Source: Thermodesulfovibrionia bacterium (lineage in GTDB: Bacteria; Nitrospirota; Thermodesulfovibrionia; UBA6902). From it: DNA of 51,631 bases. Under the pieces are notes generated by a model. It made no database searches, had not been told where the DNA came from, and saw only the letters and a list, made by a program, of their open reading frames with translations. The DNA lies in contig CAMYND010000008.1 in the NCBI GenBank assembly GCA_947259645.1, positions 1-51,631 of the forward strand. Reading direction: 5' to 3'. Positions 36,874-44,696 of this stretch are shown here, piece by piece (position 1 is the stretch's first letter; each line of letters starts with the position of its first letter). A program made the translations under genes and the position numbers.

Positions 36874-37575
36874 TCAGAGGTCAATTTTAACACCATTTAC
36901 AACATCATGAAGCGCTTTCTTATTAATTATCCTGATTGTGCGGCCTTTAACTTCAAGAATCTTTTTTTCGCTCATTTTCTTTAATATCCTGGAGAGAGTC
37001 TCGGGAATAGTCCCCAACAGGCTCGCAAGCTGTCCCTTGGAAATATCAATTTCTACCAAGTCCCTGCAGGAAGACTGCTTGCACATGTAAACGAGGTATG
37101 CTGCCAGCCTGCCCGGCACTTCCTTAAGAGAAAGGTCCTCAATCATTCGGGTAAAATGCTGAAGGCGCAGTGAAAGGTTTGCCATCATGTTCATAACAAC
37201 TGTCGGCTCTTTCTTAATGAGCTGGAGAAAGGCCCGTCGCTGCAGATAATATGCCTTTGTTTTTTCCAGAGCGTCAGCATGTGCAGGATAAGGTGCCCCT
37301 GCAAAGGCGGAGACAGCGCCAAGCAGTTCATTTGAACCCACAAAATGGAGTATCTGCTCCTTCCCTTCAGCAGAGAGCTTAAACACCTTTACCCGGCCCT
37401 TTAGTATGATATAAAAACCGGCGGATTCACTGCCTTCTGAAAATATATTCTCCCCCCGGGCAAACTCACGCTCTATAAGTATTTCATCAAGCATGTTAAA
37501 CGCACGATCAGGGAGATTCTGAAATAACGGTATACCAGACATCCTGGATATCTGTTTATCCCGGGCTTCACTCAT
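36874..37575 (-). CDS. Crp/Fnr family transcription regulator (HcpR/Dnr-like)
   Basis: The 233-residue product has an N-terminal cyclic nucleotide-binding-type domain (GIPLFQNLPDRAF ... GFYIILKGRVKVFKLSAEGK) and a C-terminal winged helix with ISKGQLASLLGTIPETLSRI. No Fnr-type 4Fe-4S cysteine cluster is present at the N-terminus, so a haem-binding or ligand sensor like HcpR or Dnr is more likely. It is divergent from hcp, a classic target of HcpR. ATG 37575 is taken as start, but a GTG at 37599 next to a tract of eight G is possible. Confidence 0.88.
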   Translation of the reverse strand: MSEARDKQISRMSGIPLFQNLPDRAFNMLDEILIEREFARGENIFSEGSESAGFYIILKGRVKVFKLSAEGKEQILHFVGSNELLGAVSAFAGAPYPAHADALEKTKAYYLQRRAFLQLIKKEPTVVMNMMANLSLRLQHFTRMIEDLSLKEVPGRLAAYLVYMCKQSSCRDLVEIDISKGQLASLLGTIPETLSRILKKMSEKKILEVKGRTIRIINKKALHDVVNGVKIDL

Positions 37576-37620
37576 AAATACAGTAATACCATTTACCACC
37601 CCCCCCTGTCAAAAACGCTC

Positions 37621-37756
37621 CCTTTGTCCCTTTGTCCCTTTGTCCCTTTGTCCCTTTGTCCCTTTGTCCCTTTGTCCCTTTGTCCCTCTGCCCCTCTGCC
37701 CCTCTGCCCCTTTACCTCCTTACCTCCTTACCTCCTTACCTCCTTACCTCCTTACC
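37621..37756 (+). repeat. tandem array of 17 eight-base units in three sequence blocks
   Basis: Eight copies of CCTTTGTC, three of CCTCTGCC, one CCTTTACC and five of TCCTTACC follow without a break, 136 bases in all. One strand is almost pure pyrimidine. The other strand repeats TAAGGAGG. It lies between the divergent crp/fnr and hcp genes, next to the Fnr-type box. The open frame across it is a by-product of the repeat. Confidence 0.93.
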
Positions 37757-37773
37757 TCTATTTTTTATCCTTC

Positions 37774-37787
37774 TTGACATAAGTCAA
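37774..37787 (+). promoter_or_regulatory. Fnr/HcpR-type box of hcp
   Basis: TTGACataaGTCAA is a perfect palindrome and is extended by C and G at its ends. The centre is 37780.5. A TAAGAT -10 at 37810-37815 predicts a start at about 37822, 41.5 bases downstream, the class II activator position. Confidence 0.72.
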
Positions 37788-37809
37788 GGACATGACCAAC
37801 AGAGATTGA

Positions 37810-37815
37810 TAAGAT
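37810..37815 (+). promoter_or_regulatory. -10 element of the hcp promoter
   Basis: TAAGAT, with no good -35, as expected for an activator-dependent promoter; the activator box covers the -35 region. Confidence 0.45.
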
Positions 37816-37872
37816 ACACTCAGATGACAAATAAAAGCACAACAATAATAAAACAGATTAAGGAGGAACACT

Positions 37873-39516
37873 ATGTTTTGTAATCAATGTGAACAAGTAG
37901 CTAAAGGCGGGGGCTGCCATAAAATTGGGACCTGTGGAAAGAAACCGGACGTTGCCGCGCTTCAGGACCTGTTAATACATTCCCTGAAAGGCCTGTCTCT
38001 CTATGCTGTCCAGGGGCGCAACGCAGGGATCACGGATAAAGAGGTAGACCGGTTCACAGTAGACGCGCTTTTTTCTACACTCACGAATGTTAACTTTGAC
38101 GCTGAACGGTTCTTTACCTTAATTAATAACAGTGTCAAGTTGAGAGAAAAACTGAAAACCAGGATAAACCAAAGCGGAATAAAAACAGCTATCAAGCATG
38201 AAACTGCCGAGTTCATCCCGGAAAAAACAGTTGAAGGCATGGTCAAGCAGGGCATGACTGCGGGAATTACCGCCAATGAGGTCGATGCTGACATCTCATC
38301 GCTGCAGCAGACAACGCTCTACGGTTTAAAAGGGGTTGCCGCATATGCCTACCACGCGCAAATTCTCGGTCATACAGACGAATCAATTTACGCTTACACT
38401 CATGAGGCATTAAGCTCAATGCTCAGTACAGACCTCTCTCTTGAGGACTGGCTAGCCATAACCCTGAAGTGTGGTGAAATAAACCTGAAGGTAATGGAGC
38501 TTCTTGATGCGGCGAATACGGGAAAATACGGACATCCTGTTCCTACTGAAGTCCCGCTGGGTGTCAGGAAAGGAAAGGCGATCCTCGTTTCCGGTCATGA
38601 CCTGTACGATCTGGAGGACGTACTGAAACAGACAGAAGGAAAAGAAATACAGGTATATACACATGGTGAAATGCTTCCCACACATGGTTATCCGGAGTTA
38701 AAAAAGTACCCGCATTTCTATGGTCACTACGGGACAGCATGGCAGAACCAGCATAGAGAATTTGCAGCGTTTCCCGGTGCGGTGGTCATGACAACAAACT
38801 GTCTCCAGAAACCACACGAATCCTATAAAGAGAATGTGTTTACCTGCGGAGTAGTGGGATGGCCGGGTATTGCCCATATCAGGAACCGGGACTATACACC
38901 AGCTATTAATCGAGCTCTTGAGCTTCCCGGGTTTACAGAAGACGTGGCAGGTGATACTGTCATGACAGGCTTTGCGAGAAATGCGGTTATGGGTGTTGCG
39001 GACAAGGTAATTGACGCTGTAAAGAGCGGATCCATAAGGCACTTCTTTCTTGTTGCAGGATGTGACGGAGCCAAACCAGGAAGAAACTACTATACTGAGT
39101 TTGTAGAGAAAGTCCCTGATGATTGCATCGTACTGACTCTGGCGTGCGGCAAGTTCAGGTTTTTTGACAAGAAACTCGGTGATATTGGAGGAATTCCCCG
39201 GCTGCTCGACATCGGCCAGTGTAATGACGCATACTCTGCTATCCAGATCGCTCTGGCCCTTTCAAAAGCCTTTAATGTGGAGGTAAATCAGCTGCCCCTC
39301 TCAATGGTGCTGTCCTGGTATGAGCAGAAAGCGGTAGCAATACTTCTTTCACTGCTCCATCTCGGAATCAAGGACATCAGGCTCGGGCCTACGCTTCCTT
39401 CATTTCTGACACCGAATGTTCTGGACCTACTCGTCAAGAATTATGATATTAAACCGATCACAACTCCTGATGAGGACCTTGCGGCAATCCTCCAGAAACA
39501 CCCCGTCGAAGCATAG
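37873..39516 (+). CDS. hcp: hybrid cluster protein (hydroxylamine reductase)
   Basis: Hcp reduces hydroxylamine in vitro and is linked with nitric oxide detoxification and protein nitrosation in anaerobes. The 547-residue protein opens with MFCNQCEQVAKGGGCHKIG and TCGK, the cysteines of the N-terminal 4Fe-4S cluster of the class in Desulfovibrio and related organisms. Ligands of the hybrid 4Fe-2S-2O cluster are expected in NCLQKP, VAGCDGAKPG and LACGKFRF. AAGGAGGAACACT precedes the ATG. It is divergent from the Crp/Fnr gene and carries a class II box. Confidence 0.96.
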   Translation: MFCNQCEQVAKGGGCHKIGTCGKKPDVAALQDLLIHSLKGLSLYAVQGRNAGITDKEVDRFTVDALFSTLTNVNFDAERFFTLINNSVKLREKLKTRINQSGIKTAIKHETAEFIPEKTVEGMVKQGMTAGITANEVDADISSLQQTTLYGLKGVAAYAYHAQILGHTDESIYAYTHEALSSMLSTDLSLEDWLAITLKCGEINLKVMELLDAANTGKYGHPVPTEVPLGVRKGKAILVSGHDLYDLEDVLKQTEGKEIQVYTHGEMLPTHGYPELKKYPHFYGHYGTAWQNQHREFAAFPGAVVMTTNCLQKPHESYKENVFTCGVVGWPGIAHIRNRDYTPAINRALELPGFTEDVAGDTVMTGFARNAVMGVADKVIDAVKSGSIRHFFLVAGCDGAKPGRNYYTEFVEKVPDDCIVLTLACGKFRFFDKKLGDIGGIPRLLDIGQCNDAYSAIQIALALSKAFNVEVNQLPLSMVLSWYEQKAVAILLSLLHLGIKDIRLGPTLPSFLTPNVLDLLVKNYDIKPITTPDEDLAAILQKHPVEA

Positions 39517-39523
39517 CCAGGTT

Positions 39524-39551
39524 CAGGCGGGGAGCACCTGCTCCCCGTCTG
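39524..39551 (+). terminator. GC-rich hairpin after hcp
   Basis: CGGGGAGCA pairs with TGCTCCCCG and the stem extends four more pairs outward. The T-tract that follows is weak (TTATTCT), so termination may be partial. Confidence 0.6.
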
Positions 39552-39608
39552 TTATTCTGCATGGAAGTCTGTTCAGCACCTGCCCCGTTGTTGTTACTTC
39601 TTCTGATT

Positions 39609-39635
39609 TAAGCTTTTACGAACAAGTACCGATAA
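39609..39635 (+). promoter_or_regulatory. sigma-28 (FliA) type promoter of cheX
   Basis: TAAG-N15-ACCGATAA matches the flagellar consensus TAAA-N15-GCCGATAA with two differences. The ATG of cheX is 28 bases downstream. Confidence 0.6.
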
Positions 39636-39662
39636 AAAAGAAGTTAATCTCAAGGAGAATCC

Positions 39663-40127
39663 ATGAATGTAGCATTTGTCAATCCGTTTCTCAGCGCGAT
39701 ACTGAATATATTATCGACTATGGCAAAGCTTGATGCAAAACCGGGCAAACCCAGGGTTAAGGATAACGAGCTTGCCTGCGGTGATGTTACCGGCATCATA
39801 GGAATGGCAAGCGATCAGACAAAAGGCACTCTTGCAATTACCTTCACTGAACCGGTGATTCTTGAAATAACGCGGCGCATGATTGAGGATGAAGTATCTG
39901 AAATAGATGATACTGTAACCGATATGGTTGGCGAAATTACGAATATGGTTACTGGCGGGGCAAAGAAAGTGCTCAGCGAGGAAGGGTACTCTTTTGATAT
40001 GGCTATTCCTTCTGTTATTTCAGGGAAGGATCATATTGTTTGTCACAAATCCAGGGCGCCGGTAATAATCGTACCATTTCATACTGACGCCGGAGACTTC
40101 TTTATCGAAATCTGCTTTGAGCAGTAG
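39663..40127 (+). CDS. cheX: CheX-family CheY-P phosphatase
   Basis: CheX dephosphorylates CheY-P in chemotaxis. The 154-residue protein has the phosphatase motif EXXN as Glu91 and Asn94 in MVGEITNMVTGGAK, plus the N-terminal NPFLSAILNIL and the strand TKGTLAITF. AAGGAGAATCC precedes the ATG. No other chemotaxis gene is adjacent, but a sigma-28-like promoter ties it to motility. Confidence 0.9.
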   Translation: MNVAFVNPFLSAILNILSTMAKLDAKPGKPRVKDNELACGDVTGIIGMASDQTKGTLAITFTEPVILEITRRMIEDEVSEIDDTVTDMVGEITNMVTGGAKKVLSEEGYSFDMAIPSVISGKDHIVCHKSRAPVIIVPFHTDAGDFFIEICFEQ

Positions 40128-40268
40128 ATCAGTGCGTGGTTCTTTTTGACAGTTCATGTCAAATTAATGACCGAAACAATCGAACATCCTTTCTTACATG
40201 TCATTTCCCTTATCTAATTCTCTTTAATTATCAAAGAGTTAATTGAACATACCATGCCATAGTGAGAG

Positions 40269-40284
40269 TGGCATAGTACTTGCG
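40269..40284 (+). promoter_or_regulatory. sigma-54 (-24/-12) promoter of pilZ gene 2
   Basis: TGGCATAGTACTTGCG has GG (40270-40271) and GC (40282-40283) 12 bases apart. The predicted start near 40295 leaves at most three bases before ATG 40298. A TGCCA half site lies at 40255-40259. Confidence 0.55.
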
Positions 40285-40297
40285 ATTGAGTTGAATC

Positions 40298-40624
40298 ATG
40301 GAAAGAAGACTCTACAGGCGGGTAGATACATGCATTCCTGTCAAATACCATTGCGAATATATTCTTTACAATGGCACTGTTGAAAATATTTCAGAAAATG
40401 GTATGTTTATTCGAACTACAAACTTTCTTCCCTGTACGAACGAGATTGAGATGATTGTCCCTCTGAATGAAATAGTGACGACATGCACCGCGAAAATACG
40501 GAGAATAATCAAGACAGACAACACAACCTTTCAGGTAGGGTTAGAAATTCTTAATCCTTCTTCTGCCTATCTTGACTTTGTGGAAAAACTTAAATCCCTT
40601 TGTTCAAGCCTGAAAAGCCACTAG
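40298..40624 (+). CDS. PilZ domain protein 2
   Basis: The 108-residue single-domain protein has RXXXR at residues 3-7 and 4-8 (RRLYRR) and NISENG at 30-35. It is a paralogue of PilZ protein 1 at 17978, with the second motif at the same residue positions and a similar LPC after it. Cyclic di-GMP binding is expected. The region before the ATG has no clear Shine-Dalgarno, and a sigma-54 promoter lies directly upstream. Confidence 0.87.
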   Translation: MERRLYRRVDTCIPVKYHCEYILYNGTVENISENGMFIRTTNFLPCTNEIEMIVPLNEIVTTCTAKIRRIIKTDNTTFQVGLEILNPSSAYLDFVEKLKSLCSSLKSH

Positions 40625-40756
40625 CCTGTGTGTTCAGAACTTCAGAGTATCTGACTACATTTTCGATTGCTGGCCGGTCATCTGAAATTCAGCTTTTTGT
40701 TCTCCCAAATATCATGAAAAATGTTAGAGTATCATTTTTGGGAGTAGTAATAAGGC

Positions 40757-41170
40757 ATGAAAATATACTTCTTAAGCATAGTGATAATTGCGTTCTTCGG
40801 ATGTGCCACAGCCGCTCATCAGCAGAAGCTGGATTTATTTGAAAAAATAAGCGGAGACTATGGAGTTGCGGTTCGCTGGGGCCGCTTTGATCTTGCGGAA
40901 ACCTTCAGGAAGAATCTGGCTCAAAGAGAGGAACCATTCGATGCCAATAGAGCGAAGACGGTTAAGGTAACGTCATACGAGCCTCTCAACAGGATTATGT
41001 CAGAAAACCACCTCGAGGCTGTTCAGGATGTGGAGATTAAGTATTATTTTGTTGACCGCTTGATTGAACGGACCATTCTTGACAGACAGGTATGGAAATA
41101 TGATCTGTCTGAGAAAAAGTGGTATCTACACAGCAACCTCCCCGAATTCAGCAATAACAATGAAAACTGA
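40757..41170 (+). CDS. small lipoprotein, unknown
   Basis: The 137-residue product has a lipoprotein signal (MKIYFLSIVIIAFFGC, Cys16 as lipid anchor). The mature part is soluble with an alternating pattern of charged and hydrophobic residues; LEAVQDVEIKYYFVDRLIER and VWKYDLSEKKWYLHSNLPEF suggest a small beta-rich domain of the SnoaL/NTF2 or similar type, but I do not recognise a named family. No strong ribosome binding site. It lies between the pilZ 2 gene and the sigma-54-controlled ankyrin gene. Confidence 0.75.
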   Translation: MKIYFLSIVIIAFFGCATAAHQQKLDLFEKISGDYGVAVRWGRFDLAETFRKNLAQREEPFDANRAKTVKVTSYEPLNRIMSENHLEAVQDVEIKYYFVDRLIERTILDRQVWKYDLSEKKWYLHSNLPEFSNNNEN

Positions 41171-41192
41171 CCATGCCATTATGACAGTGAAA

Positions 41193-41205
41193 TGCCAGAA
41201 TGGCA
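41193..41205 (+). promoter_or_regulatory. 13-bp palindrome, putative enhancer-binding site
   Basis: TGCCAGAATGGCA (TGCCA-N3-TGGCA) with a degenerate second copy TGCCATTATGACA at 41174-41186. It starts 79 bases before the GC of the downstream sigma-54 promoter, as at pilZ gene 1. Confidence 0.6.
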
Positions 41206-41258
41206 TGCTTTTTTTATAAGGAAATACTATAACTCGCTAATTTTACAGTATTCTTACT

Positions 41259-41274
41259 TGGTATAATTATTGCT
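41259..41274 (+). promoter_or_regulatory. sigma-54 (-24/-12) promoter of the ankyrin gene
   Basis: TGGTATAATTATTGCT has GG (41260-41261) and GC (41272-41273) 12 bases apart. The predicted start near 41285 lies downstream of an in-frame ATG at 41281, supporting the later start at 41335. Confidence 0.62.
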
Positions 41275-41334
41275 TATATAATGATTAAAATAAATCTCCC
41301 CTCTACTCAATCAGAGGGAAAGCGAGGCTCTGTC

Positions 41335-42267
41335 ATGAATTATTTTTTAAGAAATTATCCAACCAATCAAGTCATAATCATCCTGCTCATTCTGATTACC
41401 CCGGCTTTCAATAGTTTCGCATATGCAGACAGGGGCATGGAGATGGCAGCCCTTCAGGGTCAGTCAAAGCAGATCCAGTCGCTGATCAGCAATGGTGCTG
41501 ATGTCAATGCCAAAAACAGGGACGGCGCTACACCATTAATGATGGCGTCGCTGATGGGACACACCAGCGTTGTTAAAATCCTCGCAGAAAACGGAGCGGA
41601 CCTGAATGCACAGGATAAAAACGGTGAAACAGCCTTGATGGCAGCAGCCTTTGCAGGACAGGGCGATATCGTGAAGATCCTGCTTGAAAAAGGCGCTGAC
41701 GTAAATGCGAAAGACCGGAAAAAAGAAACTGCTCTGGGTGAGGCAGCCTTTGCGGGACATGCAAATATTCTGAAACTCCTGTTGACTCATGGCGCTGATG
41801 TAAACGCAAAAGATCTGAACAAGGAATCCGCATTAATGCTCGCGTCTCTTGCGGGTCAGACTGATGTGGTGAGGGCCCTTGTTGCTGGAGGGGCAAATGT
41901 CAATGATGTCAACTGCATGAAGGTAACACCCCTGGTTTACGCGGCATTAAGAGGTCATACAGATACCGTTAAAGAGCTCATAGCCAGCGGAGCCGATGTT
42001 AACGCAAAAGACACAAACAACAAGACTCCAATAATGTATGCGGCCCTGAACAACCAGGTTGATGTAGTTGATGCCCTTGCAGACCATGGAGCGAATGTTA
42101 ATGCAAAGGATTCCAAGGGGAGATCAGCGGTTATGTATGCGTCAATGCAGGGTAACGCAGACGCAGTCAATGCGCTCGTTGCAAAAGGCGCTGACCTTCT
42201 GATCAAAATAGCTGACCTGAAAGAGTCAAGTAACAACTATGCAAGCCTCGTCTGTGATAAAAACTGA
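41335..42267 (+). CDS. secreted ankyrin-repeat protein
   Basis: From ATG 41335 the 310-residue product has a signal peptide (NQVIIILLILITPAFNSFAYA) and then about eight ankyrin repeats of 33 residues, with copies of GADVNAKD and TALMAAAFAG recurring. Ankyrin repeats bind other proteins. A periplasmic or secreted location is inferred. The longer reading frame from ATG 41281 would put 18 polar residues before the signal peptide and start before the predicted sigma-54 transcript. GCGAGGC is seven bases before ATG 41335. Confidence 0.85.
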   Translation: MNYFLRNYPTNQVIIILLILITPAFNSFAYADRGMEMAALQGQSKQIQSLISNGADVNAKNRDGATPLMMASLMGHTSVVKILAENGADLNAQDKNGETALMAAAFAGQGDIVKILLEKGADVNAKDRKKETALGEAAFAGHANILKLLLTHGADVNAKDLNKESALMLASLAGQTDVVRALVAGGANVNDVNCMKVTPLVYAALRGHTDTVKELIASGADVNAKDTNNKTPIMYAALNNQVDVVDALADHGANVNAKDSKGRSAVMYASMQGNADAVNALVAKGADLLIKIADLKESSNNYASLVCDKN

Positions 42268-42299
42268 TCTCTGAAACAATAGATAAAAAACTCACGTAC

Positions 42300-42325
42300 G
42301 GCCCGGGTATTCCGGGCCTTTTTAT
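42300..42325 (+). terminator. Rho-independent terminator of the ankyrin gene
   Basis: GGCCCGG pairs with CCGGGCC around GTATT, followed by TTTTTATT. Confidence 0.88.
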
Positions 42326-42380
42326 TCTCTCCAAAGTCCTGCCAGGAATATGCTCTGAAAAGGAAGTTCCCGCTGGTCAG

Positions 42381-42417
42381 AGTCAAATTTGACTTTAATA
42401 GTCCCCGTTACTATAAT
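42381..42417 (+). promoter_or_regulatory. promoter of the liv operon with a palindromic operator
   Basis: TTGACT (42389-42394) and TATAAT (42412-42417) are 17 bases apart. A perfect 14-bp palindrome AGTCAAATTTGACT (42381-42394) covers the -35, so a repressor or activator of transport genes could bind there. Confidence 0.65.
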
Positions 42418-42464
42418 GGCATAAATTTCGACAACATATACTCATGGTCCGGGAGGAGCGCTCA

Positions 42465-43595
42465 ATGAAAGATATTTCTGGGAAATCAATTATCGTGGCC
42501 GTAACCCTGCTGCTTATGGCAGTTACCCTGTCCTGTACAACGAAGGATCCTGAAACCATAAGGCTGGGGGTTGCCGGATCTCACAGCGGTGACCTCGCCT
42601 CCTATGGAATTCCGACTGTCAAGGCAGCTGAGCTGGTAGTCAGGGACATTAATGAAAAAGGCGGCGTCCTGGGCAGAAAAGTTGAACTACTTGTTGAGGA
42701 CGATGTGTGCAAGCCCGAGATCGCGACCAACACAGCCACCAAACTGATTTCCGAAAATGTGCACGCTGTTCTGGGGCATATATGCAGTGGCGCCACCAAG
42801 GCAGCCCTTGGTATTTATAAGGCCTCAAAAGTCATTACCATATCTCCGTCAGCTACCAATCCCGCACTGACCCAAAGCGGTGACTACCCGAACTTTTTCC
42901 GGACAATTGCCTCTGACGATGCCCAGGCAAAACTCCAGGTCGATTTTACCCTCAATGTCTTACAAATAAAGAAAATAGCGATACTCCATGATAAAGGCGA
43001 CTACGGCAAGGGTCTTGCCGAATTTTCAAAAAGCTATCTGGAATCATCGGGGAAAGCTGACATTGTCTTCTATGAGGGTATCACCCCGGGAGCGGTTGAC
43101 TATTCCGCGGTAATTCAGAAGATTAAAACAGCCGGGGCAAAGGCTGTAATATACGGCGGCTATCATCCCGAGGCATCGAAAATTGTAATGCTCATGCGTA
43201 AAAAGAAGATGGACACAGTATTTGTATCCGGCGACGGTGTGAAAGACAACACCTTTATTAAAGTTGCAGGTGAATATGCGGAAGGTGTGTACGCAACTGG
43301 CCCCCAGGACGTCTCGAAAAACCCGTTGTACATAAAAGCGGCTGATGATCATAAGACGGCAAACAACTCTGATCCCGGAGCTTTTTTCTTTAACGCGTAC
43401 GCGGCTGCACAAGCCATCCTGAACGCTTTCGAAAAGGCCGGTTCGACAGAATACAACGCTGTATCAAAGGCATTGAAATCAGAATTCATTGAAACACCCC
43501 TTGGCAATATCAGTTTTGATAAGAGCGGCGATGCAATCGGTGTTGGTTTCTCAATGTATAAAGTACAAAACAGGGAATACAGAGAAGTTAAGTAA
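42465..43595 (+). CDS. livK: branched-chain amino acid-type ABC transporter, substrate-binding lipoprotein
   Basis: The 376-residue protein has a lipoprotein signal (LLLMAVTLSC, Cys24), then a type I periplasmic binding fold of the LivK class: GVAGSHSGDLASYGIPTVKA, AELVVRDINEKGGVLGRKVE, and the hinge strands in the second half. ATG 42465 has GGGAGGAG six bases upstream; an in-frame ATG at 42444 is less likely. The ligand could be leucine/isoleucine/valine or another amino acid or amide. It heads livKHMGF. Confidence 0.92.
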   Translation: MKDISGKSIIVAVTLLLMAVTLSCTTKDPETIRLGVAGSHSGDLASYGIPTVKAAELVVRDINEKGGVLGRKVELLVEDDVCKPEIATNTATKLISENVHAVLGHICSGATKAALGIYKASKVITISPSATNPALTQSGDYPNFFRTIASDDAQAKLQVDFTLNVLQIKKIAILHDKGDYGKGLAEFSKSYLESSGKADIVFYEGITPGAVDYSAVIQKIKTAGAKAVIYGGYHPEASKIVMLMRKKKMDTVFVSGDGVKDNTFIKVAGEYAEGVYATGPQDVSKNPLYIKAADDHKTANNSDPGAFFFNAYAAAQAILNAFEKAGSTEYNAVSKALKSEFIETPLGNISFDKSGDAIGVGFSMYKVQNREYREVK

Positions 43596-43773
43596 TCTCT
43601 ACGCAGTTTTTGAGGGACAGCCTGTACCAGCGTGCTGCCCCTTTTTTCAATGCCTGTCGATAGTTTCCTTAAGCTGCTGTCCAGCATTCCAGTTCAAGGG
43701 CATGCTATACTATATCCGTTCAGGAAAAGATATTTTTTGCTTTAAATTCTAATAGATACTCTACTAATCTGTT

Positions 43774-44676
43774 ATGGAATATTTTCTCCAGCTCTTTCTC
43801 GGAGGACTTACAAGAGGAAGCATATATGCTCTTATAGCACTTGGCTATACCATGGTGTATGGCATAATCGAGCTGATTAACTTTGCCCACGGCGAAATCT
43901 ATATGCTCGGAGCATTTACCGCGCTGATCATCTCGAGTGTGCTCGGACTTTATGGTTTCAGCGAAGTGTCAATCATTATTCTTGCCTCAGTCTTTGCTGT
44001 GCTGTATTCAGCAGCCTATGGTTTTACCGTTGAAAAAATAGCCTACAAACCCCTTCGCCATGCTCCCCGTCTTTCTCCTTTGATCAGCGCGATCGGCATG
44101 TCGATCTTTTTGCAAAATTATGTTCTGCTGGCTCAGACATCAGACTTCCTGCCCTTTCCAAGCCTTATCCCGGAGTTTTCTTTTATGGAGCCCGTAGCAC
44201 ACATATTCGGCTCATCAGAATTGATCATATTCATGACAACAACCATGGCAATGGTAATTTTGACGGTTATCATAAAATTCACCAAAACCGGAAAGGCAAT
44301 GCGTGCAACTGCACAGGACAGAAAAATGGCGATGCTCGTCGGTGTTGATGTAAATAAAATCATTTCAACAACCTTCGTAATCGGCTCGGCCCTTGCGGCA
44401 GTCGGCGGCATCCTGATAGCGTCTCATATCGGCCAAATCAATTTTTATATAGGCTTTATCGCCGGAATCAAGGCATTCACCGCGGCTGTACTGGGTGGTA
44501 TCGGCAGCATACCAGGGGCTGTGCTCGGAGGATTTATTCTGGGATGGACAGAGAGTTTTGCCACCGGGTATGTGTCCAGTGACTATGAAGATGTCTTTGC
44601 CTTCGCACTGCTCGTCTTAATTCTTATTTTCAGACCGGCAGGACTTCTGGGAAAATCAAGGGCACAAAAAGTATAA
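43774..44676 (+). CDS. livH: branched-chain amino acid-type ABC transporter permease LivH
   Basis: The 300-residue polytopic membrane protein has ALIALGYTMVYGIIELINFAH and GIKAFTAAVLGGIGSIPGAV, the EAA-type segment typical of LivH. It forms a heterodimer channel with LivM. No Shine-Dalgarno is evident before ATG 43774. The gap of about 178 bases after the binding protein gene could hold an internal signal, but none was recognised. Confidence 0.95.
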   Translation: MEYFLQLFLGGLTRGSIYALIALGYTMVYGIIELINFAHGEIYMLGAFTALIISSVLGLYGFSEVSIIILASVFAVLYSAAYGFTVEKIAYKPLRHAPRLSPLISAIGMSIFLQNYVLLAQTSDFLPFPSLIPEFSFMEPVAHIFGSSELIIFMTTTMAMVILTVIIKFTKTGKAMRATAQDRKMAMLVGVDVNKIISTTFVIGSALAAVGGILIASHIGQINFYIGFIAGIKAFTAAVLGGIGSIPGAVLGGFILGWTESFATGYVSSDYEDVFAFALLVLILIFRPAGLLGKSRAQKV

Positions 44677-44696
44677 AGGAGTACTTCGCGCTTTCA

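Noticed and set aside
37621-37756. CRISPR array
   Set aside because: Units are 8 bases and adjoin directly, without spacers; no cas genes are present.
37632-37883. 83-codon frame across the 8-bp array
   Set aside because: Its protein is only the translation of the repeat followed by the hcp leader; period 8 does not keep a protein repeat and there is no ribosome binding site.
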